Source: an uncultured Oscillospiraceae bacterium (lineage in GTDB: Bacteria; Bacillota; Clostridia; Oscillospirales; Oscillospiraceae). From it: DNA of 5,716 nucleotides. The translations under genes were made by a program, and so were the position numbers. A model generated the notes under the pieces. That model searched no databases and was not told where the DNA came from. It saw only the letters and a list, made by a program, of their open reading frames with translations. This document shows, one piece after another, positions 1-5,386 of this stretch. Location: contig CAKTOJ010000098.1 of NCBI GenBank assembly GCA_934589665.1, positions 1 to 5,716 on the forward strand, given 5' to 3'. The stretch's first letter is position 1. Each line of letters opens with the position of its first letter.

Positions 1-341
1 GGCGCGTTGACGACCACGCCGTAGGCTCCCTGATGCTCGGCCTGCATGGCAAGACGCACGCTGCGGCTGCCGTTGGTAAAGCCGCCGCCCACGCCGACAA
101 ACACCGGCACGTCGGCCACACTGATGACCGCCTGTGAGATCGACGCCTGCGGCGTAAAAGGATACACCGCGATGATCGCGTCGGCATTGATGTTCTTGAC
201 AATGGCGACGTCCGTGGAAAACGCGATCGACTTGATGCGCTTTCCGAAAATGCGGATGCCGCTGCACTCACTGATGCAGTGCGGCAGCGTCAGTCCGTGG
301 CTGCGCAGCGTACCGCTGTAGCTTGGCACATATTTCCCCAT
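1..341 (-). CDS. Conserved Firmicutes protein of unknown function, TIM-barrel-like, N-terminal part
   Basis: The first 113 codons are visible; the gene runs off the left edge. The ATG at 341 is well supported by a strong AGGAGGT ribosome binding site at 347-353, five bases upstream. The protein starts MGKYVPSYSG and contains GIRIFGKRIKS (28-38), a segment ADAIIAVYPFTPQ (53-65), a glycine run GVGGG (83-87) and EHQGAYGVVVN (102-112). From memory this matches a family of about 240 residues widespread in gut Clostridia, often labelled only 'hydrolase', with alternating hydrophobic strands and glycine-rich turns like a phosphate-binding beta/alpha barrel. No catalytic residues can be assigned from this part, and the 'hydrolase' label is not supported by anything visible here. 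No signal peptide or membrane helix is seen, so it should be cytoplasmic. It follows the glycosyltransferase gene by 91 bases and appears to have its own promoter. Confidence 0.72.
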   Translation of the reverse strand, partial: MGKYVPSYSGTLRSHGLTLPHCISECSGIRIFGKRIKSIAFSTDVAIVKNINADAIIAVYPFTPQASISQAVISVADVPVFVGVGGGFTNGSRSVRLAMQAEHQGAYGVVVNA

Positions 342-383
342 GTCGCACCTCCTGTCTCATCTTTTATTATGTAGCAGGTATAT

Positions 384-389
384 ATTATA
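384..389 (-). promoter_or_regulatory. Candidate -10 element for the gene starting at 341
   Basis: On the minus strand this reads TATAAT, a perfect -10 hexamer, about 42 bases before the start codon, in an AT-rich gap between two GC-rich genes. Transcription would start near 377, giving a leader of about 36 bases that contains the AGGAGGT site. No good -35 hexamer lies 16-19 bases upstream (the 17-base position reads ATCTGC), so the promoter may need an activator. The direct repeat at 432-448 is a possible site for one. Confidence 0.5.
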
Positions 390-431
390 CAAAAGATATG
401 CGGCATGCAGATGAATAAATTGTGAATTTCA

Positions 432-448
432 GTTAAATTCTCGTCAAG
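432..448 (-). promoter_or_regulatory. Candidate OmpR-type direct repeat, upstream of the gene at 341
   Basis: On the minus strand this reads CTTGACGAGAATTTAAC: two half sites, TTGAC and TTAAC, with an 11-base period. It differs at three of 16 positions from the repeat at 1737-1752. It overlaps the last codons and stop of the glycosyltransferase, so part of the match could be chance, and it lies about 60 bases upstream of the inferred transcription start. It is offered as a weak operator candidate only. Confidence 0.25.
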
Positions 449-1665
449 AAACGCGTGCGGCACAGCGATTCAGCACGCACGGCACGCGTGTGCGCAATGG
501 GCTGCCAGCTTCTGGTGCGGCTGACAAGCGAGAGAAGCTGGAGAGGCAGCCACGCCGCCATGAAAAGCGGGAAGCCCGCAACGGTCCGGAGGATGCGGCG
601 GTCGCGGTAGCCGCCAAGCATGGCGAGCAGCGCTGCAAAGGCCATCATCCCCAGTGTGCTCACGGCAAATGAGAGCAGCGCGGTCAGTGCAAACGCCGCA
701 GCCGTCCCCTGAACCAGCGCCGAGCACACGCCGAGCATCAGGGGCAGAACCGTCGCCGTCTGCAAAAACGGCGTGTTGACCACCAGCAGCGAATCCAGCG
801 CGCGCAGCGGCGCACTGCCCCGCAGTGCCGCGCACAGTGCACCGCTCCTGCACACTGCCACATCCATGATGCCGCTGCACCAGCGGCGGCGCTGGCGGAG
901 AGAAACGGCAAAGCGTTCCGGTGCTTCGTCATAGGTCAGCGCACCGGGCACGAAGTGCACGCGCACGCCGTTCGCCGCGCACTGTGCGGCGAACTCCGCG
1001 TCCTCGGCGATGGTCGTGGTGTTCCAGCCGCCGAAGTGCTCAAACACCGAACGGTGAACGGCAAAGCCTGTGCCAACAAGCTTGGAGGACAGGCCGCAGT
1101 TCATGCGGGCGCGGGAGAAAAACGTATCGAAGAGCGTAAAGTAGAGCCCATAGCAACCGGTAAGCCACGAATCATAAGGGTTCTTCACCTGCATCGCTCC
1201 CTTGCACACCTGCGCCCCCGCGCAGAAGGCATCGTTCATGCGGGCAAGGAACTGCCCGTCCACAACATTGTCCGCGTCAAAGACGCAGAACGCGTCGTAG
1301 CGCTGCGGCAGGAGCCACGCCACCGCCTCATGCAGCGCATCGCCCTTGCAGCGGACCGGCTCGAAGCAGCGGAAGATCCGCGCGCCCGCCGCGAGGGCCG
1401 CGGCCTCGGTGTCATCGGTGCAGTTATTAGGGATTACATAAATGTCATACAGCGCGTCCGGGTAGTCCTGCGCCCGCAGGCTTTCGACCAGCGCGCCGAT
1501 CACCGCCTCTTCGTTGCGCGCGGCGATCAGGCATGCAAAGCGCGTGCGCGGCGCGCACACCGCGTAGGGCTTCGGCCGGCGCAGCGCGAAGAGCGCCACG
1601 GCGAGGAACCACAGGCTTGCCGCCTTGAGCAGCAGCGTCAAAATCACGATCAAAAGGTCGAACAT
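433..1665 (-). CDS. Membrane glycosyltransferase family 2 (processive BcsA/hyaluronan synthase-like)
   Basis: A complete 410-residue protein. It starts with a membrane helix (about 3-27), followed by a GT-A domain: ACLIAARNEE (44-53) opens the nucleotide-sugar fold, DAD (130-132) is the metal/UDP-binding DxD motif, ED in TIAEDAEF (221-222) carries the likely catalytic base, and QRRRW (258-262) is the Q-x-x-R-W motif of processive synthases. Three further hydrophobic stretches follow (about 290-318, 322-350, 361-383) and a basic tail after WQPIAHTR (387-394). Known family members polymerise or add sugars from nucleotide-sugar donors at the cytoplasmic membrane face; substrate and product cannot be told from sequence. 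A PilZ domain, present in cellulose synthases, is absent. The ATG at 1665 is preceded by only a weak AGGCGG nine bases away, and this sits inside a hairpin stem. It follows the sensor kinase gene by 105 bases on the same strand, suggesting a cell-envelope job. Confidence 0.9.
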   Translation of the reverse strand: MFDLLIVILTLLLKAASLWFLAVALFALRRPKPYAVCAPRTRFACLIAARNEEAVIGALVESLRAQDYPDALYDIYVIPNNCTDDTEAAALAAGARIFRCFEPVRCKGDALHEAVAWLLPQRYDAFCVFDADNVVDGQFLARMNDAFCAGAQVCKGAMQVKNPYDSWLTGCYGLYFTLFDTFFSRARMNCGLSSKLVGTGFAVHRSVFEHFGGWNTTTIAEDAEFAAQCAANGVRVHFVPGALTYDEAPERFAVSLRQRRRWCSGIMDVAVCRSGALCAALRGSAPLRALDSLLVVNTPFLQTATVLPLMLGVCSALVQGTAAAFALTALLSFAVSTLGMMAFAALLAMLGGYRDRRILRTVAGFPLFMAAWLPLQLLSLVSRTRSWQPIAHTRAVRAESLCRTRFLTRI

Positions 1666-1669
1666 AAGA

Positions 1670-1717
1670 AAAGACCGCCTTTCACTTGGGATGCTCCAAG
1701 CATAACAGGCGGTCTTT
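1670..1717 (-). terminator. Hairpin: intrinsic terminator of the kinase operon or attenuator of the glycosyltransferase gene
   Basis: An 11-bp perfect inverted repeat, AAAGACCGCCT at 1707-1717 and AGGCGGTCTTT at 1670-1680 in minus-strand order, encloses a 26-base loop that itself can pair CTTGG with CCAAG. In the minus direction the stem is A-led and followed by TCTT, continuing the T-rich CTTTTCTT tract, as in intrinsic terminators. The plus direction has no T tract. The hairpin starts 54 bases after the kinase stop codon and ends four bases before the glycosyltransferase ATG, so it contains that gene's only candidate ribosome binding site (AGGCGG). Confidence 0.55.
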
Positions 1718-1736
1718 AAACTGTACTGTGGTTTTA

Positions 1737-1752
1737 TTTAAATTCTCTTTAA
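1737..1752 (-). promoter_or_regulatory. Candidate OmpR-type direct repeat, upstream of the glycosyltransferase gene
   Basis: On the minus strand this reads TTAAAGAGAATTTAAA: half sites TTAAA and TTAAA with an 11-base period, the spacing expected for a dimer of an OmpR/PhoB-type regulator on one face of the helix. It lies between the kinase stop and the hairpin before the glycosyltransferase. No convincing -10 hexamer is seen downstream; TACAGT at about 1723-1728 is the best weak match. A regulator of the right class is encoded next door. Confidence 0.35.
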
Positions 1753-1770
1753 GACTTTTTTACCAAATTT

Positions 1771-3657
1771 TTACGCCGTCCACCCCAGTGCAAAGCTGAC
1801 CTTGAACAGGTCGCCGTCGATGGCGAGCGAGAAGGTCCCCTTTTGCAGCTCCACAAGGCTTTTTGCAATGTTCAGCCCCAAGCCGCTGCCCTCCGTTGTG
1901 CGCGAGCTGTCGCCGCGCACGAAGCGCTCCATCAGCTCGTCGGGATCAATGTTGAGCGCGTCGCGCGAGATATTTTTAAAGGTGAACTCCACCGTATCCC
2001 CTATCCGCTTCGCCCCGATGTAGAGCCGCGTGCCCGCGCAGGCGTATTTGCAGGCGTTGGAAAAGAGATTGTCGAACACCCGCCAGAGCAGCGCGCCATC
2101 GCACAGACAGTAAAGCTCTTCGTCCGGCAGCGTCACCACCGGTTCAAGCTGCGCGAGCGCAAGGCGCTCGGCGTACTCGCCCACCGTCTGGTCGATCAGC
2201 TCGCGCACGCTGCGGCGCGCGATGTGACAGGGAATGTTGCCGGTGGACGCCTTGGACATCTCCACGAGATCCACCGTCAGCTTTTTGAGCTTGTGCGCCT
2301 GCCGATCGAGCACGGCAAGGTATTCCTTCTCCTGCTCCGGCGTGTGCTCACGCTGGAGCAGATCGACATAGTTGACGATGCTTGTCAGCGGCGTTTTGAT
2401 ATCGTGCGAAACATTTGTGATAAGCTCCGTCTTGAGCCGCTCGCTCTTGAGCTTCTGCTCCACCGCGATGCTCATGCCGCGGCTGATGGCGTTGAGGTTT
2501 TCGCCGTGGCGCTTGAGGTCAAAGTACATATGCGAGGTGTCGATCTGCGCCTTGAGATCGCCGGCAGCCAGCGCCTCACCTCCCTTTTGCAGCCGCCGCA
2601 GCTGCATGGAAAAGAGGCAGGCGGCGACGGAAAGTACGAGCAGCGTCAGTAGCAGCGCCCCCGCCGCGTGGTTGCTCTCAAAGGCGATGAGCAGCGCACT
2701 CACCACGCAGCAGCTTCCCGCTGTACGCCACACCAGTGGGAGCGCATGCACGAAGCCCGCCAGCGCTCCCCACGCGCGGCAGAGCACGCGCCAGCACCAC
2801 CTCAAAACCCGTCGGCAGAGCCGGAGGAGCCAACAGCAGACGGTGTTCTCCCACCATCTCCCCAGCTTCACGCGGGCGCAGAGCGTCATCCAGAACGCGA
2901 GGAAGAGCGCATACGCCGCCGCGCAGCAGGCAAGCACCACGGCGATCATGATCGGCTCAAAGCCCTGAAAGGTATACTCCGTGCCCGATGCCGCCGCGGC
3001 GACAAGCATCGCGCAGCCTGTGAAGTCGAATGTCGCGTACAGGTCGAAGGGGATCTTTTCCTGCCAGCCGGCGGTAACCTCCTCCTTCCCTGACCGGCGG
3101 CCCGCCGTGCGGGCAAGGAAGATGAGAATGAAAAGCTCGGCGAGCACGCAGACAGCCGCGAACAGTATGGCGTGCGGCGCGAGCCGCCCCATCAGGCCGC
3201 AAAACCGCTGCGCCCAGTAAATGCTGTCCTGCGCAGGATAGTCTGCGGCAACATAGGTGCGGAACGTCACGCCGTTCTGCTCATCCACTGCCTCCCAGCC
3301 CTCCACCGGAATGTCTCCCTCGCGGTGATTGTCGTAGAGGATGTTTCCCTCCGCGTCCTCCAGCGAAAAGCGGACATTCGTGGAGCGGTCATCCGCGGGA
3401 TACCAGCCGGAAAACTTCTCATAGATGTCCGTCTGCCCATTTTCCGCATAATACCCATAGCTGTTATAGATTGAGCGCATCTCATAGTAGACCGCACTCG
3501 AGCAGATGCTTCCCTCATAAAAGCTGCCGCGCAGCTCTCCGGTGTAGGAATAGACAAATGCCTCAGCGTAGAGCAGCGTCACCGGCACAAGCACCACGGC
3601 AAGGAAGAAGGCTGCCGCCTTGACCCAGAAATTCCGGGCGAACTCTTTACTTTTCAT
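1771..3657 (-). CDS. Sensor histidine kinase with a multi-helix membrane domain
   Basis: A 628-residue membrane kinase that should phosphorylate the regulator encoded just upstream. A first membrane helix (about 12-35) is followed by an extracytoplasmic sensor region (about 36-158) of no family I recognise. Then come helices near 160-182, 212-226, 235-258, 312-327 and 331-350, although most simple sensors have two. The cytoplasmic part shows a HAMP-like linker (about 350-400), the dimerisation box NVSHDIKTPLTS (415-426) with phospho-acceptor His418, the N box DNLFSNACKY (529-538), a box around RFVRGDSS (578-585) and the ATP-binding GSGLGLNIAKS (590-600). All key kinase residues are present, so it should be active. 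The ATG at 3657 overlaps the end of the regulator gene by 11 bases, and a GGAGG lies nine bases upstream (3667-3671), implying coupled translation. Residues 268-296 are unusually rich in Trp, Cys and Arg. The ligand is unknown. Confidence 0.92.
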   Translation of the reverse strand: MKSKEFARNFWVKAAAFFLAVVLVPVTLLYAEAFVYSYTGELRGSFYEGSICSSAVYYEMRSIYNSYGYYAENGQTDIYEKFSGWYPADDRSTNVRFSLEDAEGNILYDNHREGDIPVEGWEAVDEQNGVTFRTYVAADYPAQDSIYWAQRFCGLMGRLAPHAILFAAVCVLAELFILIFLARTAGRRSGKEEVTAGWQEKIPFDLYATFDFTGCAMLVAAAASGTEYTFQGFEPIMIAVVLACCAAAYALFLAFWMTLCARVKLGRWWENTVCCWLLRLCRRVLRWCWRVLCRAWGALAGFVHALPLVWRTAGSCCVVSALLIAFESNHAAGALLLTLLVLSVAACLFSMQLRRLQKGGEALAAGDLKAQIDTSHMYFDLKRHGENLNAISRGMSIAVEQKLKSERLKTELITNVSHDIKTPLTSIVNYVDLLQREHTPEQEKEYLAVLDRQAHKLKKLTVDLVEMSKASTGNIPCHIARRSVRELIDQTVGEYAERLALAQLEPVVTLPDEELYCLCDGALLWRVFDNLFSNACKYACAGTRLYIGAKRIGDTVEFTFKNISRDALNIDPDELMERFVRGDSSRTTEGSGLGLNIAKSLVELQKGTFSLAIDGDLFKVSFALGWTA

Positions 3658-4357
3658 GGCGGATATCCTCCATTTTGTAACCCAGACCCCACACGACCTT
3701 CAGGTAGCGAGGCTCGGACGGATCAATTTCAATCTTCTGACGCAGATGGCGGATATGAACCGCCACGCTCGTCTCCGCGCCGAGGGAGTTTTCGTTCCAT
3801 ACCAGCTCATAGATCTGCGCGCTGGAATAGATGCGGCCGGGTGATTTGATGAGCAGCTGCAGAATGCTGAACTCCAGCGGCGTGAGCGCAACGCTCTCGC
3901 CGTCCACCGTCACGCTTTTGGCATCCTCGTCCAGCGTCACGCCGCCGACGGTGTAAACGCCGCGCTCCGGCGCGGTCTCGGGCCGCGCGCCGAGCGTCGT
4001 GTAGCGCCGCAGCTGCGATTTCACGCGGGCGAGCACCTCGATGGGGTCAAAGGGCTTTGTGATGTAATCGTCAGCGCCGACATTCAGCCCCAACACCTTG
4101 TCACTGCTCTCGCTCTTGGCCGTGAGCAGAATGATGGGAGCGTTGCTCTCGCGGCGGATCGCAGCAGTCGCCGCAATGCCGTCCAGTCCCGGCATCATAA
4201 TGTCCATCAGAATCAGCTGGATGTCGTTTTTCCGCACAGTCTCCAGCGCCTCGACACCGTTGTACGCCTCAAAAACGCAGTATTCTCCGCCGGATAAGTA
4301 AATCTTCAGCGCGGCAACGATATCGCGCTCGTCGTCGCAGACCAGTATGTTATACAT
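3647..4357 (-). CDS. OmpR/PhoB-family DNA-binding response regulator
   Basis: A 236-residue two-component transcription regulator. The receiver domain (1-115) has the acidic pair Asp8-Asp9, phospho-acceptor Asp52 in LILMDIMMPGLDG, Thr79 in LLTAK and Lys101 in TKPFDP, so every switch residue is present. After a linker, a winged-helix DNA-binding domain (about 135-232) shows LTPLEFSILQLL, the recognition-helix region TSVAVHIRHLRQKIE and the ending RYLKVVWGLGYKME, typical of OmpR/VanR/PhoB proteins that bind tandem half sites with about 11-base spacing. I chose the ATG at 4357 (MYNILVCDDE) because GGAGGAAAGAGA directly precedes it and the family normally starts here. A GTG at 4387 would add ten residues without a clear ribosome site. 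It is the first gene of an operon with the sensor kinase, whose start it overlaps by 11 bases. Its targets are not known. Confidence 0.94.
   Translation of the reverse strand: MYNILVCDDERDIVAALKIYLSGGEYCVFEAYNGVEALETVRKNDIQLILMDIMMPGLDGIAATAAIRRESNAPIILLTAKSESSDKVLGLNVGADDYITKPFDPIEVLARVKSQLRRYTTLGARPETAPERGVYTVGGVTLDEDAKSVTVDGESVALTPLEFSILQLLIKSPGRIYSSAQIYELVWNENSLGAETSVAVHIRHLRQKIEIDPSEPRYLKVVWGLGYKMEDIRHEK
3667..3671 (-). promoter_or_regulatory. Ribosome binding site fixing the kinase start
   Basis: GGAGG on the minus strand, nine bases before the kinase ATG at 3657 and inside the last codons of the response regulator. It supports the chosen start and translational coupling of the two genes. 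Confidence 0.7.
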
Positions 4358-4451
4358 TCTCTTTCCTCCCCGCCCATGCACATTCACGGGCGCATCCCTG
4401 TTTTCTGCATTTACTCTACCACCACCCTTTTAAAAGAGGAAGAGGAAATCC

Positions 4452-4467
4452 TTTAATTTTCTCTTAA
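4452..4467 (-). promoter_or_regulatory. Candidate autoregulatory direct repeat upstream of the response regulator
   Basis: On the minus strand this reads TTAAGAGAAAATTAAA: half sites TTAAG and TTAAA with an 11-base period, about 95-110 bases upstream of the regulator ATG. The half sites resemble those at 1737-1752, though the six-base spacer differs at most positions. Autoregulation through such repeats is common for OmpR-type systems. The site lies right at the inferred boundary between the IS30 end and chromosomal DNA. No clear -10 element was found between it and the gene. Confidence 0.35.
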
Positions 4468-4476
4468 TATGAGAAT

Positions 4477-4482
4477 TGTCAA
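4477..4482 (-). promoter_or_regulatory. Outward-facing -35-like hexamer in the IS30 end
   Basis: A perfect TTGACA on the minus strand, pointing out of the insertion-sequence end toward the response regulator gene. IS ends of several families carry such hexamers and can form hybrid promoters with a chromosomal -10. Here the sequence 16-18 bases downstream (AAATTA and shifted versions) is a poor -10 match, so promoter activity is doubtful. Confidence 0.3.
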
Positions 4483-4510
4483 TACCCAATCGAACATTTT
4501 TTGAAAAATT

Positions 4511-4831
4511 TTAGAGGGAATTGACGTGGGCGTCAAAGAGCTCTTGTGCCGTATGATAGTCAAGGATTTTGCGGTGCATGGAGTTCATGCGTTCAGCTAC
4601 GGCATCGCATTGCGTTTGTGTGACGTGGTAGAGGGATTTGCCCTTGCGGAAGTAGCGGCGTATGATCTTGTTCGCGTTTTCGTTTGAGCCACGTTCCGAG
4701 GAACAGAACGGATGGCAGTAATAGACAGGAAGCGGGAGCTGATAGGCAGATGCGAACTCAGGGCCATTGTCCACGGTGATGGAACGGAATGTGCCGTGCG
4801 GGTATTTTGAAAGTGTAGATTCAAGGAGAGA
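4511..4831 (-). pseudogene. IS30-family transposase, C-terminal fragment
   Basis: About 106 codons remain of a protein that is normally 300-400 residues. The frame reads SLLESTLSKYPHG, then FRSITVDNGPEF with the second catalytic Asp of the DDE nuclease, VYYCHPFCSSERGSNEN with the catalytic Glu, and the usual C-terminal IIRRYFRKG and HRKILDYHTAQELFD. The first catalytic Asp and the N-terminal helix-turn-helix DNA-binding region are absent, so no transposition activity is expected. A GTG at 4774 could start an 87-codon frame, but it is just the valine before the conserved DNG and is not a true start. Upstream of 4831 the open frame runs on to 4882 but enters the hairpin and the end of the Rep gene, where the residues no longer look like transposase. 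The break therefore lies at about 4832. Confidence 0.82.
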
Positions 4832-4832
4832 C

Positions 4833-4864
4833 GCCCCGCCAGCCCGCGAACGAGCGGACGGGGC
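4833..4864. repeat. 14-bp GC-rich hairpin at the Rep/IS30 junction
   Basis: GCCCCGCCAGCCCG (4833-4846) can pair with CGAGCGGACGGGGC (4851-4864) around a four-base loop CGAA, with one mismatch and two wobble pairs. It lies 11 bases after the stop of the helicase half of Rep and touches the first recognisable IS30 codon. No T tract follows on either strand, so it is not a standard intrinsic terminator. It could be a transcription end aid, or an end or origin structure of the Rep element. Neither role is shown. Confidence 0.6.
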
Positions 4865-4874
4865 AAGAGAAAGG

Positions 4875-5372
4875 CTAAAGGGTCATTTGCGGCGGGGTAT
4901 GGATCATACTGTCCGCCCATTTGTAGCGGTCGAGATAGGCTTGTACACCGTCGTATTCGGCGGTATCGCCACGTTCCCGATACTCCACGACCTTGTGGAT
5001 TCGACGGAAGAACGCATTGCGGCTCTCCGTGTCCACGTTAGAATACTGCGCGTCGGGCGGGATATTGGTGATGATAAATACCTTGGTAAAGCACGCCTGA
5101 CGGTTGAAGTAGCGGCATGGGAGAAGCAGCGGATAGCCGTCCAGATAGTTAAGCATATCGCCGTGCTTGAGCGAGCCGCGAAACTCTTCAAAAATCAGAA
5201 CGTCCTGTCCGTCATAGGTATCGAACGGATGCTTGTAATCAGTGACACGGTAGCAGTTTTCATAGCCGTATTTATCCATGACACCGCGCGTTTTGCCGCT
5301 GCCGGTCTTGCCGAAGATGTACGTTACTTCCAGATCGCGCCAGCAGTTTTTGAACTGCGCGTCGCGGTACAT
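4875..5372 (-). CDS. Rolling-circle Rep, superfamily 3 helicase half (split from its HUH half)
   Basis: This 165-residue frame encodes the ATPase/helicase domain of a Rep protein of the CRESS-DNA virus/plasmid type, which unwinds DNA after nicking by the HUH domain. Visible are Walker A GKTGSGKTR (21-29), Walker B VLIFEEFRG (58-66) with its acidic pair, motif C FIITNIP (99-105) with sensor Asn103, and basic FFRRIHKV (121-128), the likely arginine finger. The segment WRDLEVTYIFGK is typical of Firmicutes members. Met5372 is only the first ATG in frame, with no ribosome site. The homology seems to begin earlier, at VERVRS (from about 5390), so this is not an independent gene but the continuation of the upstream frame shifted by one base. 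Base composition is lower in GC than the chromosomal genes to the left. Probably a remnant of an integrated small plasmid or phage-like element. Confidence 0.8.
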   Translation of the reverse strand: MYRDAQFKNCWRDLEVTYIFGKTGSGKTRGVMDKYGYENCYRVTDYKHPFDTYDGQDVLIFEEFRGSLKHGDMLNYLDGYPLLLPCRYFNRQACFTKVFIITNIPPDAQYSNVDTESRNAFFRRIHKVVEYRERGDTAEYDGVQAYLDRYKWADSMIHTPPQMTL

Positions 5373-5386
5373 GGAGCGGACACGCT

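Larger units (their letters stand above)
4468..4831 (-). mobile_element. IS30-family insertion sequence remnant, 3' part with right end
   Basis: The region contains the last third of an IS30-type transposase and, after its stop, an AT-rich end reading ATGTTCGATTGGGTATTGAC on the minus strand (4497-4478). I recall ends with TGTTCGAT...TTGACAATT from Firmicutes IS30 elements. The exact outer boundary is not fixed; it is placed near 4468-4475 by resemblance. The left end, the first two thirds of the transposase and the target-site duplication are missing, so the element cannot move by itself. At 4833 it is replaced by the Rep-associated hairpin. Confidence 0.6.

Noticed and set aside
955..1719. 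254-codon open frame on the plus strand
   Set aside because: It lies antisense to the glycosyltransferase, whose DxD, ED and QxxRW motifs are all present. The antisense product is Arg/Ala-rich without any domain, as expected of a shadow of GC-rich coding sequence.
1843..2968. Long open frames on the plus strand (269 and 198 codons)
   Set aside because: Both are antisense to the intact histidine kinase, have low-complexity composition and no recognisable motif or good ribosome binding site.
4358..4387. GTG at 4387 as start of the response regulator
   Set aside because: It would add ten residues ahead of the conserved receiver start and would put the strong GGAGGAAAG ribosome site inside the coding region, where it precisely precedes the ATG at 4357.
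4833..4864. Standard Rho-independent terminator
   Set aside because: The stem is strong but no T-rich tract follows on either strand.
4597..4920. 107-codon minus-strand frame bridging Rep and IS30
   Set aside because: It is the wrong frame for both the transposase and the helicase, and no family features are seen in its product.
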